From assembly GCA_023846275.1 (NCBI GenBank), contig JAIUJO010000089.1:1007001-1071000 (forward strand): a DNA stretch of 64,000 bases, in the 5' to 3' direction. The translations under genes were made by a program, and so were the position numbers. Source of the stretch: Vanilla planifolia (taxonomy: Eukaryota > Streptophyta > Magnoliopsida > Asparagales > Orchidaceae). Each line of letters opens with the position of its first letter. Positions within the stretch are counted from its first letter, which is position 1. Below, piece by piece: positions 11,860-24,094 of the stretch. The notes under the pieces were generated by a model. The model had not been told where the DNA came from. It did no database searches and saw only the letters and a program-made list of their open reading frames with translations.

Positions 11860-12885
11860 GTTTCTTCACAAATCCCAAATAAATTCTAAGAATGTGAATA
11901 TCGTGTTATTACAAAATTTAAAATCAATATTAGTTGCAAGGATTAATGTGAGAAAACATATAAAATTATTGCCATGATGAATGATAAAGATTATTCATCA
12001 ATGCATACTATAATAACACTATTATAATTAATATTTTTTTATTAAGATTGTGTCTCTAAAAGATATGATAGGTCAAAGAAATAAATATATGACTTAGGTT
12101 GTCATAAAATGTGTAATTTGTAAAATCAATTATTTTAAATAACTACAACAACTCAAATAATGGGAATCTTTTGTTATTGTGCCTCATATTAAAAGGAAGG
12201 TGAATAAATATTTTATGCAAATAATTAATTATATTTTACCAATCCTAATAATTAAAAAATATATAATAAAAGCCATGTTACTTAAGAGTGCTGTCTAATC
12301 TTTTTTTATGCTTCGGAGAAGAATGAAAGTTGGTCCTTGAGATTGTAAAGCTCCTAATCACTTGGTCTAAAAGAAATTGTTAGGTTTCATTACAAAAATT
12401 TATATTATGAATCATTAAATTTTATTAGCATTTATAATAATGGATCATCTTTTGAAGAAGAGGCTCCATGAGAAATGAAAGAGCACCAAAGCCTTAAATA
12501 TAATATAACACTTGATGAGGGAGATGAGTGAATTGAAAGAGCAATATTATTATTTTTGTTAACAATCTCTAATAATTTAGAAATGAATTGTCCCATATTA
12601 ATTATTTAAAAAAGATCTTAATATATATATATATTAGATACTATTATATTAAATTATCGAGAAATTTTTGGAAAACAACCCACTTAACTCTAATGAAATT
12701 TTTTAGTTTTATATTCTAAGATATGATATCAATTATTAGTTATTGTTTTTACATGATATTAATATTTGCTATTTTTATATTTTAAGATTGATAATATCTC
12801 ATTTAGCTTTTTATTATTAAGTTTTACTAATAAAAGATGTGATGATTGATTTAACTTATTTTAGTTTCTATTTTTTAGATTCACT
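11860..12885. other. AT-rich intergenic DNA
   Basis: No frame, repeat or motif that I can support. The composition is low-complexity A/T, and the only notable element is a short (AT)n run near 12,620. Confidence 0.6.
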
Positions 12886-12889
12886 AAAT

Positions 12890-13475
12890 CCACACAATAT
12901 CTATTATAAACAAACAAGTTAAGATGGAATATCTTTTATCATTAAATTATATAATGATAATTGACTTTTTTTGAAAAATAATAGTATTTTTTAAATGAAA
13001 TTTTTCTTTTGTTGTTTTCAAAGTATGGGGTTAAAATTATTCTGCACAGGTATTGTTCACTAGATATATTTATTTTAGTGTGGGGTTAAAATTACTCTTG
13101 AATTCTTTTTAATGATGATAATCTCATTTTATATTGTTCATTAGATATATTTTAATCTGAAAGTTCATTTATTCTTGATTCTGAAACACATTTATTTTAG
13201 TTTAAATTAAATTACTTAGTCATTACTTGATAAATTTTCAAAAAAATATCATAATATTTATATAGAATGTTTTTTGAGAAATGTAATCAAGATATTACAT
13301 TGTCATTTTTTTAAATACATCTATGGCACCTGATCAATATCAATAAGAATACAAATCTCAAATTCAATAATATTTAAATATTTTTAAATGGTATTAAAAT
13401 TGAGTAATTAAATTATTTTAAAATGTAAATGCTTTTAAATTAGCACTTTCTTGTAGTCCACTTCTATTCAAAATA
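12890..13475. repeat. R2 dispersed repeat, copy 1 (direct)
   Basis: About 585 bp that aligns collinearly with 16,945-17,570. Shared stretches include AATAGTATTTTTTAAATGAA, then a TATGGGGT(T/C)AAAATTATTCTGC segment, TATATTGTTCATTAGATATA, and an end block around TAAGCACT(T/A)TCTTGT. Indels and substitutions are spread along the length, so the duplication is old. There is no coding frame and I see no terminal inverted repeats. Confidence 0.85.
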
Positions 13476-13727
13476 TTTGCAGTAAAACTGCTTTATTTAA
13501 ATACATTACCTTTCTTATACTACATATACATAATAATTTATCTCACATTAATGATAATAATTGCATAAAATGCAACATTTTGGTGTTACCCAGTTTTGAT
13601 GAATAAATCAAGAATTAGTTCTTGCATTTCATTTATAAGTAGAACACAACGACCAAAATGAAGAATGACATCATTACCAGATTTTACCTTCCTGATGGCC
13701 ATTAACACACACAAGAAAAAACAACTC

Positions 13728-13826
13728 TTTGTGGAAAAAGCCAAGAACTTGACCACCAACATTTTACCTCATAGCTTCCTCGTGTTTCAATATTCCATTA
13801 GGAGTTGTGATGACAACATAACCCCT
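13728..13826 (-). pseudogene. RPS15A: Ribosomal protein uS8 (S15a) last exon, broken
   Basis: After a minus-strand acceptor (TATGCAG at about 13,832-13,827) the frame reads GYVVITTPNGILKHEEAMR, then a TAA stop, then NVGGQVLGFFH. This is the C-terminus of the plant S15a-B/E branch of cytosolic uS8 (family ending about GYVVITTPDGILDHEEA...NVGGQVLGFFY). uS8 sits in the small ribosomal subunit and binds 18S rRNA. Here one codon has become TAA and the normal terminal stop after FFY/FFH is absent. No upstream exons are recognisable at higher coordinates. The acceptor suggests a decayed intron-bearing copy or a transposed last exon. Confidence 0.75.
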
Positions 13827-13949
13827 CTGCATAAAGGAAGGCAAATAATGAATTGAACATACAGATAATACTATTTTTTTTGTGTTGCGTTTGCATAAGT
13901 CAAGTGCATTGACTAACCCACAAAGGAAGAGAGAAAATAATCTCAACTT

Positions 13950-15435
13950 TCAAAATAGGTACCAAACAGCTCTTAGATTTAGTACATAACAATAATTCAA
14001 TTTTAACTTTCCTTCACAAAGCCTAGAGTAGCACCAAACGAGGTAATCATATACAACAAATGTTAATACAATCTATGAAGATCACTAGTTCAGTACGATC
14101 ACACTATTTTTGGCTTCTATTTATAATAACAACAATCTAATAACTATTATCCTAAAAAAATACATAGTTTATGCCAAACACATTTAAATCATCTATTAAG
14201 TATTTTTATTACACTAGAAATGCATTGTTGAAAAGTGTTGTCAAAATATGTTTTTTAAATGTGACAACATTTGATAAATAATATGGACAAAGCATTCTTA
14301 GAAAGAAACAAACATATATGAAAATAAAATTATCATTTAATTTTAAAAGGACAAATAAAATATGAGCATAATAATTATAAAGTGAAGGCAAAAAAAAAGA
14401 AAATTTTATAATTTTTTAAGATGTGCAGTGGCATTACCTACAATGGCACACAACCCCTGAAACATAGGTAAGTCCTAGTGTTTGTGAACATTTTTTGTAT
14501 CAAGTACATGCAATCACTAGCATGAAAGATAAGTAAAAGGAATTTTCATACATATTCATATACTTCATAAATTAAAAAATATCAAATAACCATTTAAAAT
14601 ACAATCATACATACGCTTGTATAACCTCAATAATAAACTACCTTATCACATAAAAACTAATAATTAATCAGCTTTAATATTAAGAATAGTCAGTAACCCC
14701 ACCAAATGATGTGTACTATATAAAACTTTTCGATACTATTACACTCTATGTACTTAGCACATCTTCATTAAGATTGTAGCACCTTAAGTCCTTTTCAATA
14801 CCTTATATTTTTGACTTTTTTCTTCTCCTCAATCAAAATATAGAGTTTCTATAATTAGCCACTTCTTATTCAAATATTATGTGATTAGATTTAAGTTTTC
14901 TAAACCATCTAAACTAATTGTCACCTTAAACTTATCCTATATTACACCCTTGTGTTTGATGATTCAAGCATAAATGTTTATAAATCTCTCATATAGGCAT
15001 ACCTTAAGTGTGTTAATATTCAATTAAGTCAAGCCATGAACTTTAAATGTCTAAAATAGTGATCTTCAAGGTTCTTGGAGCCATGGCAAGTTTCAAGGAA
15101 ATTAAAGACATGTACTAAAATTTTTTATACTTGAATTTGTCTTTATTTTTCTTGAATTTGATATGTCCAAATTTTGAGATGATGTGGCACACTAGTAGTA
15201 TTAATATTTGAAAATGTTAAAAGTTTAATAATTATTTTTTTTTTTTTTGGGCCAAGCATTATTGATGAAAAGTATAGACATTGGTATTTGATTTTAAAAA
15301 ATTTTTTAGAAATTATTTTTCAAGAATTTCTTATCATATTCACTTAGGGCACTTGTAACACTATCATAATATAAAATTATTTTGGTACACTTATGTTCAA
15401 AATTTTGTCACAAAAATTCTCACAAGACACTATAA
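13950..15435. other. AT-rich intergenic DNA
   Basis: No supportable gene. There is a poly-T run near 15,235-15,250. The rest is A/T-rich with scattered chance frames only. Confidence 0.6.
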
Positions 15436-15439
15436 AACA

Positions 15440-16851
15440 ACTTTAGACTCGGTATTTTTCACTGTAGCATTTGGGCGGGTCGACCGGACTCGACCGCTGG
15501 TCCATCCAGGCTTTAGGGATTTAAAATAATAATAAAAAAATAATTCGATAGACCTATAAGGGGCGTGCATAGCCCGAAGGCGAAGGAAGAAGGCTGTAAG
15601 GAAAGCTGAACGAAAGAGCAGGAAATCAGGCTGCAGGGATAGCTAAACAGAATAGTGCAAAATCAAGTCACCAAGGACAAAGTGATCAAGTCTTGGTCGA
15701 GGAAGCGGGAGCCAACCCCAAACGGCTCGAGAGACATGTGAATCGAAATCCTTATAGAGAGCAATGACAACATAATTTGGACAATATGGGATTAAATTCC
15801 CATCTGATCGTCAAAGAAGTCAGAAGGGCGGGTGCGATCCGATGGCTTAAGTTAAGCCAGGTAAAATACTGCAAGTAAACAATAAAATGACAAGCAAGAG
15901 CTTCAAAACTGAGGTAGATTTGCAAGACGATGCAGAACACGAAACCACCGCAGTAAGTTTCTAATTAAAGTGAGTTATGGATACATTATTCTAATACATG
16001 CAGGACAACCTATGCGCGATCCAATGGCCCAGATCAAGGCTACCTAGATCCAACATCCAGGATTGATCTCGAACGGTAAAATCGGGATTCAATCAAAAAA
16101 ATCAATTCAGGATTCAAATCGAATAGTGACTACTATCTGTCCATTACCCAAATGTTTAGTTCATTTTATACTCATTGGGAGTGGATTTAGAGCTCAAAAT
16201 TTAAGCTTTATAAATAGGAATGGATGAAAAACTCCAAGATGTTACCATTGCTAAGTTCTCAAATCTTTTGAATCATAATTTCGAGCTATTTCAAGTGTAT
16301 ATGGTGCTTATAAACTCAGAATGTCAAAGTTACAAGAAGAAACCAAAAATTGGAGGTTTTCTTAACTATTTTCAATTTCTATTTCTCCCTCTTTTTCAGT
16401 TTTTCATTGCAATTTTTATTGTATCGAGTGTGCCTCATACTTCTTTTAAATTGTCTTAAGTTTATACTTGGTTGTCAATTTTTGTATTTGTTTCCTTGGG
16501 TTAAAGGCATCACGGCAATTATTCAAAAGCCCGAGGTTTGAGTTGAGCCCAAAAAAAACTAAAGTAGGTTCGGGATTAGCCGTAAGTAAAATCCTAAGTA
16601 GGTTTGTGGTGAGCCGTAAGAAAAACCTCGCTTGTAATTTTGTGATTTTAGTAGCTTTTCCCAACACCAGTTGGTGGATGTATGCTCGATTTTGAGTCGA
16701 ACGACCTTAAAAATCTTGTGTACTATTTTGCTACTCTTTCTTATTCTTGCTTAAAAGATTTAAGTTTTAATTTACACCAAAAATTGAAAGAAAATCTCAA
16801 AATTTTGTTCACCACAATTCACCCCCTTCTTGTGGGTTTACTTTAAGCATA
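15440..16851 (+). mobile_element. LTR-like remnant, probably Ty1/copia
   Basis: This is a fossil of an LTR retrotransposon. A G+C-richer leader (about 15,470-15,640) is followed by a promoter-like region with a TATA box at 16,209. The 3' end carries ACAATTCACCCCCTTCTTGT (about 16,813-16,835), a sequence I associate with the 3' LTR ends of plant copia elements. A second copy of the 3' part lies inverted at 18,673-18,897, and the 15,580-16,157 part has an inverted relative at 29,058-29,690. I see no gag or pol next to it, so it looks like a solo or isolated LTR. Its exact ends and target duplication were not resolved. It is clearly diverged from its relatives and so old. Confidence 0.6.
16209..16216 (+). 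promoter_or_regulatory. TATA box inside the LTR-like remnant
   Basis: TATAAATA, followed by a G-rich GGAATGG about where an initiator would fall. The position about two thirds of the way into the LTR-like unit fits a U3/R boundary. This is inferred from motif and position only. Confidence 0.4.
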
Positions 16852-16944
16852 AAGAATTTCGAAAAAACATTTACTGCTCAAGCTAAGTTCACAGTTTGAA
16901 TTGAACATTTTTATGATGATCTTAGATTAGAATTAAGTCAAATT

Positions 16945-17570
16945 GAGATTTATAATAATCTATTGTAAACAGGCAAGTACTTATGAAATATCTTTTATGA
17001 TTAAAATATATAATGATAACTAAATTTTTGCAGAAAATAATAGTATTTTTTAAATGAAATTATACTTTTCTTGTTTTTAATTTATGGGGTCAAAATTATT
17101 CTGCACAGATAATGTAAAAATTGTTATCCATGCAATATACTGATTTTTTGAATTAAACTTTAGTTTGAAAAACTTAGATTAAATTTGCATTACTCTTGAG
17201 CTCTTTTTAATGATGGGAATCTCACTTTATATTGTTCATTAGATATATTTTTAATCTGAAAGTTTATTTATTATTCATTTTTTGACACATTTATTCCAGT
17301 TTAATTTGAATTTTTTAGTCATTACCTAATAATGTTTCGAGAAATATCATAATATTTATTTAAAATGTTTTTTGAGAAATGTAATGAAGAGTTTACATTG
17401 TCATTTTTAAATACATCTATGACACTTGACCAATATTAATAAGAATACAAACCTTAATTTGAATAATATTTAAATTTTTTTAAATAATAGTTAAATCGAA
17501 TAATTAAATTATTTTAAAACATAAATGCCTTTAAATAAGCACTATCTTGTGCTTCCCAACTATTCAAAAG
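16945..17570. repeat. R2 dispersed repeat, copy 2 (direct)
   Basis: About 625 bp collinear with 12,890-13,475, beginning around TCTATTGTAAACAGGCAAGT. It starts about 90 bp after the end of the copia-like LTR and lies between the two inverted LTR copies. Confidence 0.85.
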
Positions 17571-17574
17571 GAGC

Positions 17575-18672
17575 CATCGCCCTTCAATAGGCTTTAGATC
17601 ATTAGTAGTTGGGCGCTAATGAGAGAAAGTGACTTAGAGAGGCCTCCTTAACTTGCTCAAATGGCTTCTTAATCCAAAGGGTTGCCCTTGTGCTGATCTA
17701 ATTGTTGAACCATACCATTGGAGTTTAATGTCTTCGACTTGTCTTTGCATTTGCCTTCTAAATTTTTGATATCAAATCGCTAAAATGCACCAAGCTCAAT
17801 AGATTATAGATTCTCAATCACTGTCCATCCAGCTTAGTTTACACCTGGGTTTAGCAATGTTAACCCACATTTTTTAAGTTATTGGGACAAGAAGGCATCT
17901 ATGTAAAGTACACATATTTGTAGTGCATCCCATGAGCTTTCAGTCAAACCTCAAGTCGAATAAGGTTGCTCCAACTTATGAAGAGATTGAATAGGAGATC
18001 TTCCAGCTCCTCTAGATAGCCCAAAACAATTTGATGTAGAGCAATGCCTTAGGTGGCTAATGCCAATGATACACTTTCGTGGTTACCCTTTTTATGGATG
18101 ATTCATTGGTTGCAAAAGGGAAGAGTAATAGTTCAAATTGGTAAAAATGTTTATTTTGTGCACTCTTAACTATTGATAAAAAAAAGTATGATTTTAAGAA
18201 ATAATTTTCATTGATATAATAAACAATCTAACTTTATTCAAAAAATAACAACGTAAATTCAATCTAGTCTACCTGAAGTCCCTTGATTGTGTGGACACCA
18301 CTACAATGTCCTATTCCCTTCTGCCCCAAATGAACAACCATGCAAAACAAGTAATGCACTCCCTTCACCTCCATCCTTCCCCATCCCTTTAGAGTCAAAA
18401 AATGAAAATGTAAAGCTCATTCTAATTAGGCTTCATGCTTAGATAAGGTTGCTTGACTTTACCAGCATTAACCAATGAAACAACCTTGGTCATTCTTCGT
18501 AGCTTGTCAAATCTTTTGGAAGCTCAGCAAGAGCCTTGTGCTAGAGTTTAGTCCAAGGCACCTATCGTCAAGTTAGATCAATTAATAAGCTTGATCTAGC
18601 TATGAGGAAACTATTGAAGCCTATTAGCTCCTTAACATAAAATCACATTAAACAGCACTGAAGTTTTTTGTG
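17575..18672. other. Unassigned sequence between two inverted LTR copies
   Basis: The composition is more balanced than in the flanks (17,575-18,130 and 18,260-18,640), which is the texture of decayed coding or retrotransposon internal sequence. I could not recognise a domain in any frame on either strand. Confidence 0.4.
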
Positions 18673-18897
18673 CTTAAGATAATCCCATAAGAGGGGGGTG
18701 AATTGTGGTAAATAAAATTTTCTTTTGATTTTTTGTTTCAATTAAAACTTAAATCTTTTAAGCAAGAATCAGAAAAATAATACACAAAAGATTTTTAAGG
18801 TGCTTCGACTCAAAATCGAGCATATATCAACCCCCAACCGGTGTCGAGAAAAAAACACTAAAATCACCAAATTACAAGCGACGTTTTTCGTACCGTT
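18673..18897 (-). mobile_element. Inverted copy of the copia-like LTR 3' part
   Basis: Read on the minus strand this matches 16,620-16,851 almost end to end. Shared blocks include TATGCTCGATTTTGAGTCGA, then ATTCTTGCTTAAAAGATTTA and the terminal CACAATTCACCCCC. It is a truncated fossil of the same family, pointing the opposite way, with about 1.8 kb between the two. Confidence 0.75.
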
Positions 18898-18899
18898 CA

Positions 18900-21295
18900 C
18901 CTCAATATGTTCAAACTATTTTTTCTCTTAAATCAAATTACATGATTTAGTTTCAAATTCTAATTAAAATAAATAAAATATTTTATTCTATTTTAATATT
19001 CAAGTTCATACAATAATAATTGGAGTAGAAATAAAATAAGAAGTACAAAAATAGGACTCATCGTGATGACCGTTTTTCTTTCACTCAACCATTTTTGGAT
19101 TTGAGTAGTATTAATTTTCTTTACTTATTTCTTTTACTCATTTTGAAACCATGAAAGATTTGCACTCTTTTTAAATCTTTAAAAATCAAGTAAACAAAAA
19201 AATCCAAACAATTTAAAGGAATCATTTTAAATGAATTGCAAAAGTGAATAAAACCAACAATCCATGCAATTGTAGAAATTACAAGTTTTTAAACTTTCTT
19301 TTAAAATCACAATTTTCATCCATCACTACTTAATGAGATTATAATGCATGTCATTTTGATCAAATAATCCTAATAAACCCATAACAACTCTTCTATGACA
19401 ATGTAATATCTTCCAAATCATTACATTCTAGTTCTCACTTTTTCTCGATATTCCCATGGTGTTTCACATTTTGATCTAAACGTGTTCGGACAAAAATAGA
19501 TTGAGCCAACTGCCACTCGCTTAGTGCTAGTATATGTACATATACATAAAATAAGTAATATTTTGGTAGCAAATTGCAAGGACAATTGTAAATAATATAA
19601 TATATTAAAAGAGCATGTGAGCACATGTATGAGCTACAAAAATAAATCAATTACGAAACAAAAACTTTTAGCACCTTTAGCATTTTTATCTTTTGTTATC
19701 TTTATGCATTAGCTTGTTACTTTTAATTCTTGCCATCTTTTACATCCATTTAAGGTTTGGCTTAAAAATAGGCCAATTTATAAATAAATTAGACATATTT
19801 TGAAACACATAATTCAAAATATAATTAAATCAAATGAAGGCTCGTTTGGGTCATTTCTAGAACTATCATTGTAAAGTAGTTGTCACCAGTTTGGATAACA
19901 ATTAGCTTTTTCATTTTTTTAACACTATCCTTTCTTTACCAAAATTGTTTATATTTTCTTTTTCACATTTATTTTTTAATTTTTATTTTGTGTCTATTAT
20001 CACAAGTAATATTTTCTTTCTTTCATTTTCTTATTTTGTGATCATTATCACAATAATATTTTTCTTATCTATTCCCTTTTTGTAAAACTTGTCACATAAT
20101 ATGTAAATAAAGAAAGCAATACAATATTTCATACTCAAGTAATATATGAAAATAAACATGTTGTGAAAAAATTACTTTTTATAAATAATCAATCAACCTT
20201 AATAATTTTCTTTTAAACCATCTCTTAAGGGTTTTACACTTCTAACAAGCATCAACATAATTTTAAGATTGTTCATTCTATTTCTCAATTATTCTTTTAT
20301 TCAATAAAGGTATCAATTTCATTTCAATTTAAATAATAAGGAATCCATAAGCACATTGACAATATAACAATAAATGAACAAAATATCAAACTCAAGCTGA
20401 ACGATTAAATTCTTTTTTCACTATGAAGTTATTACTTTTGATCAACAATGCAACCAATAGGCTTATCTACACAACAATCTCAATTTACCATTTCATATCA
20501 TCATTTAAGGGAACTCTTGTGTTCTAACATACATCAAACAAATACACTTAAATGCAAGTAATTTATACAAGCTTCATCTACAAGTTATTTCTCAAATGAA
20601 TAAAACCTATAGTCTATAATGCACATTACATCAAAATATATACACATAGTGTGAGATTTTTTACCTCTTAATTTCTATGTAATAGTATCGCCAAGAATAA
20701 AAATTTAGCACAAGTTCACTTTCATCTCTTAGGTGCTACAATACCTGTGACTGGATCCTTTGGTTCTTGGTAGTGCTTTCTTTCACTTTTTTCTTCAGTC
20801 TAATGCACTTGGTTGAGTTAATCTCTTTTATTTTTCATAGAAATTTTTGTCCAAGCTTGACCTCACATTTTTATTATACATAACCAATGTTCCTTTACAT
20901 TCTCATCAGTTTCACTTCCTCCAATAACTATGTTCTTTCATTTAAGTGTGTTCTCACCTCCATGCCTTCATAGCTCTAATTGTTTCTCATCAATTATCCT
21001 CTCTCCATGATGATTTATTTAGTCGTTTGCTATTTTAGGATTAATATGCTTTCAGTTATGTGGTGTAGTACTATACAATCCTTCATTTCATATCATACAA
21101 ATTATGATATTCAACTTTGTCTATTATTGATTCTACTAATTAATCTTATACAATTTCATAATCATACTTGTATGCTACCTTTTAAAGCACATTTGTTTAT
21201 GTCATAATCAATGATATTTGCATTCAACATTACTATTAACTTGATCATACTTATATGATTATACTCATCTTACTTTATGATATTTTTTAATTTTG
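18900..21295. other. AT-rich intergenic DNA
   Basis: A/T-rich with (T/A)n-type low complexity and only short chance frames. Nothing I can name. The first few hundred bases could still belong to an older element next to the inverted LTR copy. Confidence 0.5.
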
Positions 21296-21299
21296 TCTT

Positions 21300-23760
21300 T
21301 CATTACTCATCTCTTATAATAAAGTATTCTCACCCTGATGGGTTATACTCACCATTTATCATTATAATCGATGTATATAGGTATAGATGAGTTATCCTTG
21401 TTATATATCATATATAGTAAAATGTGTAAACATAAATAAGCTATCCTTATCCTAGGCTTTTCTCACTATTATTTAGGTATAATAAACTATGTAGATGTAT
21501 ATAAGCAATTCTTGCTCTATATAATATATAGTAGAACACTATAGATATGGAAAGTGATATTCTTTCCTTGGGTTGTCCTCGAATTATATCATGTTTAATA
21601 GAAATTGTATAAATATAGATGAGATATTCTCATCTTGTATGATACATATTTGTGGTGTGTGAGGTTATAATATGGTATAAGATAATTTGAGGATAATATA
21701 TTTAGAGGTATATCAATAATTTTGTATTCTTCATTGATAGTCAAGCATACCCAAATATCTATATTCCAAATTATTTTTTATTTATTAATTATAAAAGTTT
21801 ATATTACATTGCATGTTAATATCCTTATTATATAATACAATAAATTAATAACTCGTGAATTAAATACTAGATAAATAATGATAACCCAAGAAAATAATTA
21901 CATAATTATGACATTTGTATAAAAGTTTTCTAATATCTATGATTTTTATAAAAAGATAACATAAAAAGAATGTGATTTTAAAATAATATAAAAATAATTT
22001 ATTAGCATATTTATATCATAATTACTAAGTTTATCTATTATCCATAATGCATAAAAAATAAAATAAAAATATTCTAAAGCTCATAAAGTTTATTAAAAGT
22101 TAATCACATCAAAATATTTATCACTTTGTAAAAAAAATATAAATCAATTTATTAATATATTTATATCATAATTATCAAAGTTATTTATCTAAAATAAGCA
22201 TTTTGAATTATATCAAAAATAAGCATTTTGAATTATATCAGACTGCATAATTTCCAAAACGAGTATTTTGTTATTTATATCATCTCTAAACAAATAGTAT
22301 GATCCCTAACATTGTATTGTATGATTTTTATTCACTCTTAACTTTGTTACCTTGTCAATCATTCATACTTTTATGATACTTCCATCATAAAGTGTGATCA
22401 ATTCAGTATTTCTCATTACGTAATACAATCTTCTCAATCAAATCATACATTTCCATTGTTAATCCACCACCAAAATATCATACCTTATAATGACACATGA
22501 TGTACAACTCTAATGTAGTCTCTTCTCTCTCAAGACTTAATCATTTATCCATTGCTTTAACTAACTGTTTAGTACGATCAACATAGTCACACTATATAAT
22601 ATTTCATCTAAGACTTTCTACAATATTCTTTTATAATCTTGTTTCTCATAATAAATAGATTTTTTTATTTTAAAAAATTTAGCTTTGATTAATAATGTTA
22701 TTGATCCCACAAGACATTATGTGATTTATGTTGGTATTTACAACTACCTTCACATGATGAGCCTCACAACTCAACACATTATACAAATATGACACATATA
22801 TTGTTCTAATGCGATGAACTCGACACCTCAACCTGTAACTTAAATTCTTCTCTGACTATTATAACCCAAAATTTTTTCTAATGTGATTATCTTATACCAT
22901 GTTTCATCACAGCTTTCCTTACAAGATTAAATTGATCGTACCATATGATGTAGGCCAAGTTATTTGGATGGTACATATTAAAAATAGCGAACAACTCCCA
23001 TTCTATATGTCTTGGCAAATTAGCATCGATTCACTCCATACCACATCTAAATTACTTTAAATCTAGTTCTTACTTAACTTAATCCATAATCGTAATTTTT
23101 TTATTTTTTAAAACTAAATTAAATTTAAAAAAAGAATCAATTTAAATGTCTATCTTTTCTTTGATAACTACTACTCAATTTCCTTCGATATTTTCTTGTG
23201 ATAGTCTCTCTTCTTCTCATCTTCTTGCTTTTGATCTTCTCCTCAAGCTACAACAAAGTTTTCCCAATGGTTCTTCATTCTTATAGTTTTCTCTCTATAA
23301 TAGAGCTTCACCTTCACTCTCTTTTCTTTGATCGCAAAAATCATAGCATAGTAATGATGCCTTACTCGACAACCTCCTTAACTCACTCCTTCTTAGTGGT
23401 TCTTAACAACACTACTCAACTTTGTAACAAGCATCACACATTGATCTTTCAAACATCTTTTCTTTTATAGACTCAAACCTTAACTTACTCACATCAAATT
23501 TTATAAGTGTATTAAAAACATCATTATTAATTTATAATTGATAAGGTTAGGGAACTGTGGATGTGCAATCATATGAAATGCATGTGTATTAAAAAACATT
23601 TCTTCTATTCAATTATTTGTATCATATTTATTTTGAAAAAATAATTATCATTGAAATACAGTACTAGCACCACACAACATGGTCATAAGAAGCCAACAAA
23701 AATCATAATCATAAAAATTAATATTCTACCCCACCTACATTTTATTATTTACAATTCTAT
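21300..23760. repeat. R3 large dispersed repeat, copy 1
   Basis: A long unit that aligns block by block with 30,750-34,760 in the same orientation. (a) 21,300-21,670 is a set of degenerate 60-70-bp sub-repeats of the type GATGAGTTATCCTTG...TATATCATATATAGTA. (b) 21,930-22,200 is an AT-rich block. (c) 22,270-22,620 matches 33,190-33,540. (d) 23,160-23,480 is a C/T-rich block with a short frame at 23,198-23,470. (e) 23,480-23,760 matches 34,470-34,760. No transposase, RT or terminal structure is visible. The family is unknown; a long LTR or a non-autonomous element is possible. Confidence 0.7.
22192..22240. repeat. 24-bp tandem duplication inside R3 copy 1
   Basis: AAATAAGCATTTTGAATTATATCA occurs at 22,192 and again at 22,217 with no mismatch. 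The matching place in R3 copy 2 (near 33,010) has a single diverged unit, so the duplication happened in copy 1 after the split. Confidence 0.8.
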
Positions 23761-23863
23761 ATATGTGTTATGAGTTTTAGAACACAAAACAAGAAAGATA
23801 TATAATAAAAAAATGAAAGATAATGATTGACTGGATAAGCTTAATGATATATATCATCATGAG

Positions 23864-24090
23864 AAATGTGAAAATTAGAAGATAAAATTTTATCTATGAC
23901 GTTATCTCATAATTGATCAATATGACTTTATGTATGACTTTATCTCTTGTTATTATTGGTACTTAAAATGAGGGGCATAATTGAAATGTGAAAATTAGAA
24001 GATAAAATTTTATCTATGAATTTATCTCATAATTGATCAATATGACTTTATCTCTAGTTATTATTGATACTTAGAATGAGGGGCATAATA
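23864..24090. repeat. 120-bp tandem duplication
   Basis: Two units starting AAATGTGAAAATTAGAAGAT at 23,864 and 23,984. Both run through GATCAATATGACTTTAT to a shared end AATGAGGGGCATAAT. The first unit has about 14 extra bases from an internal repeat of GACTTTAT. The rest is nearly identical. Confidence 0.9.
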
Positions 24091-24094
24091 GATA

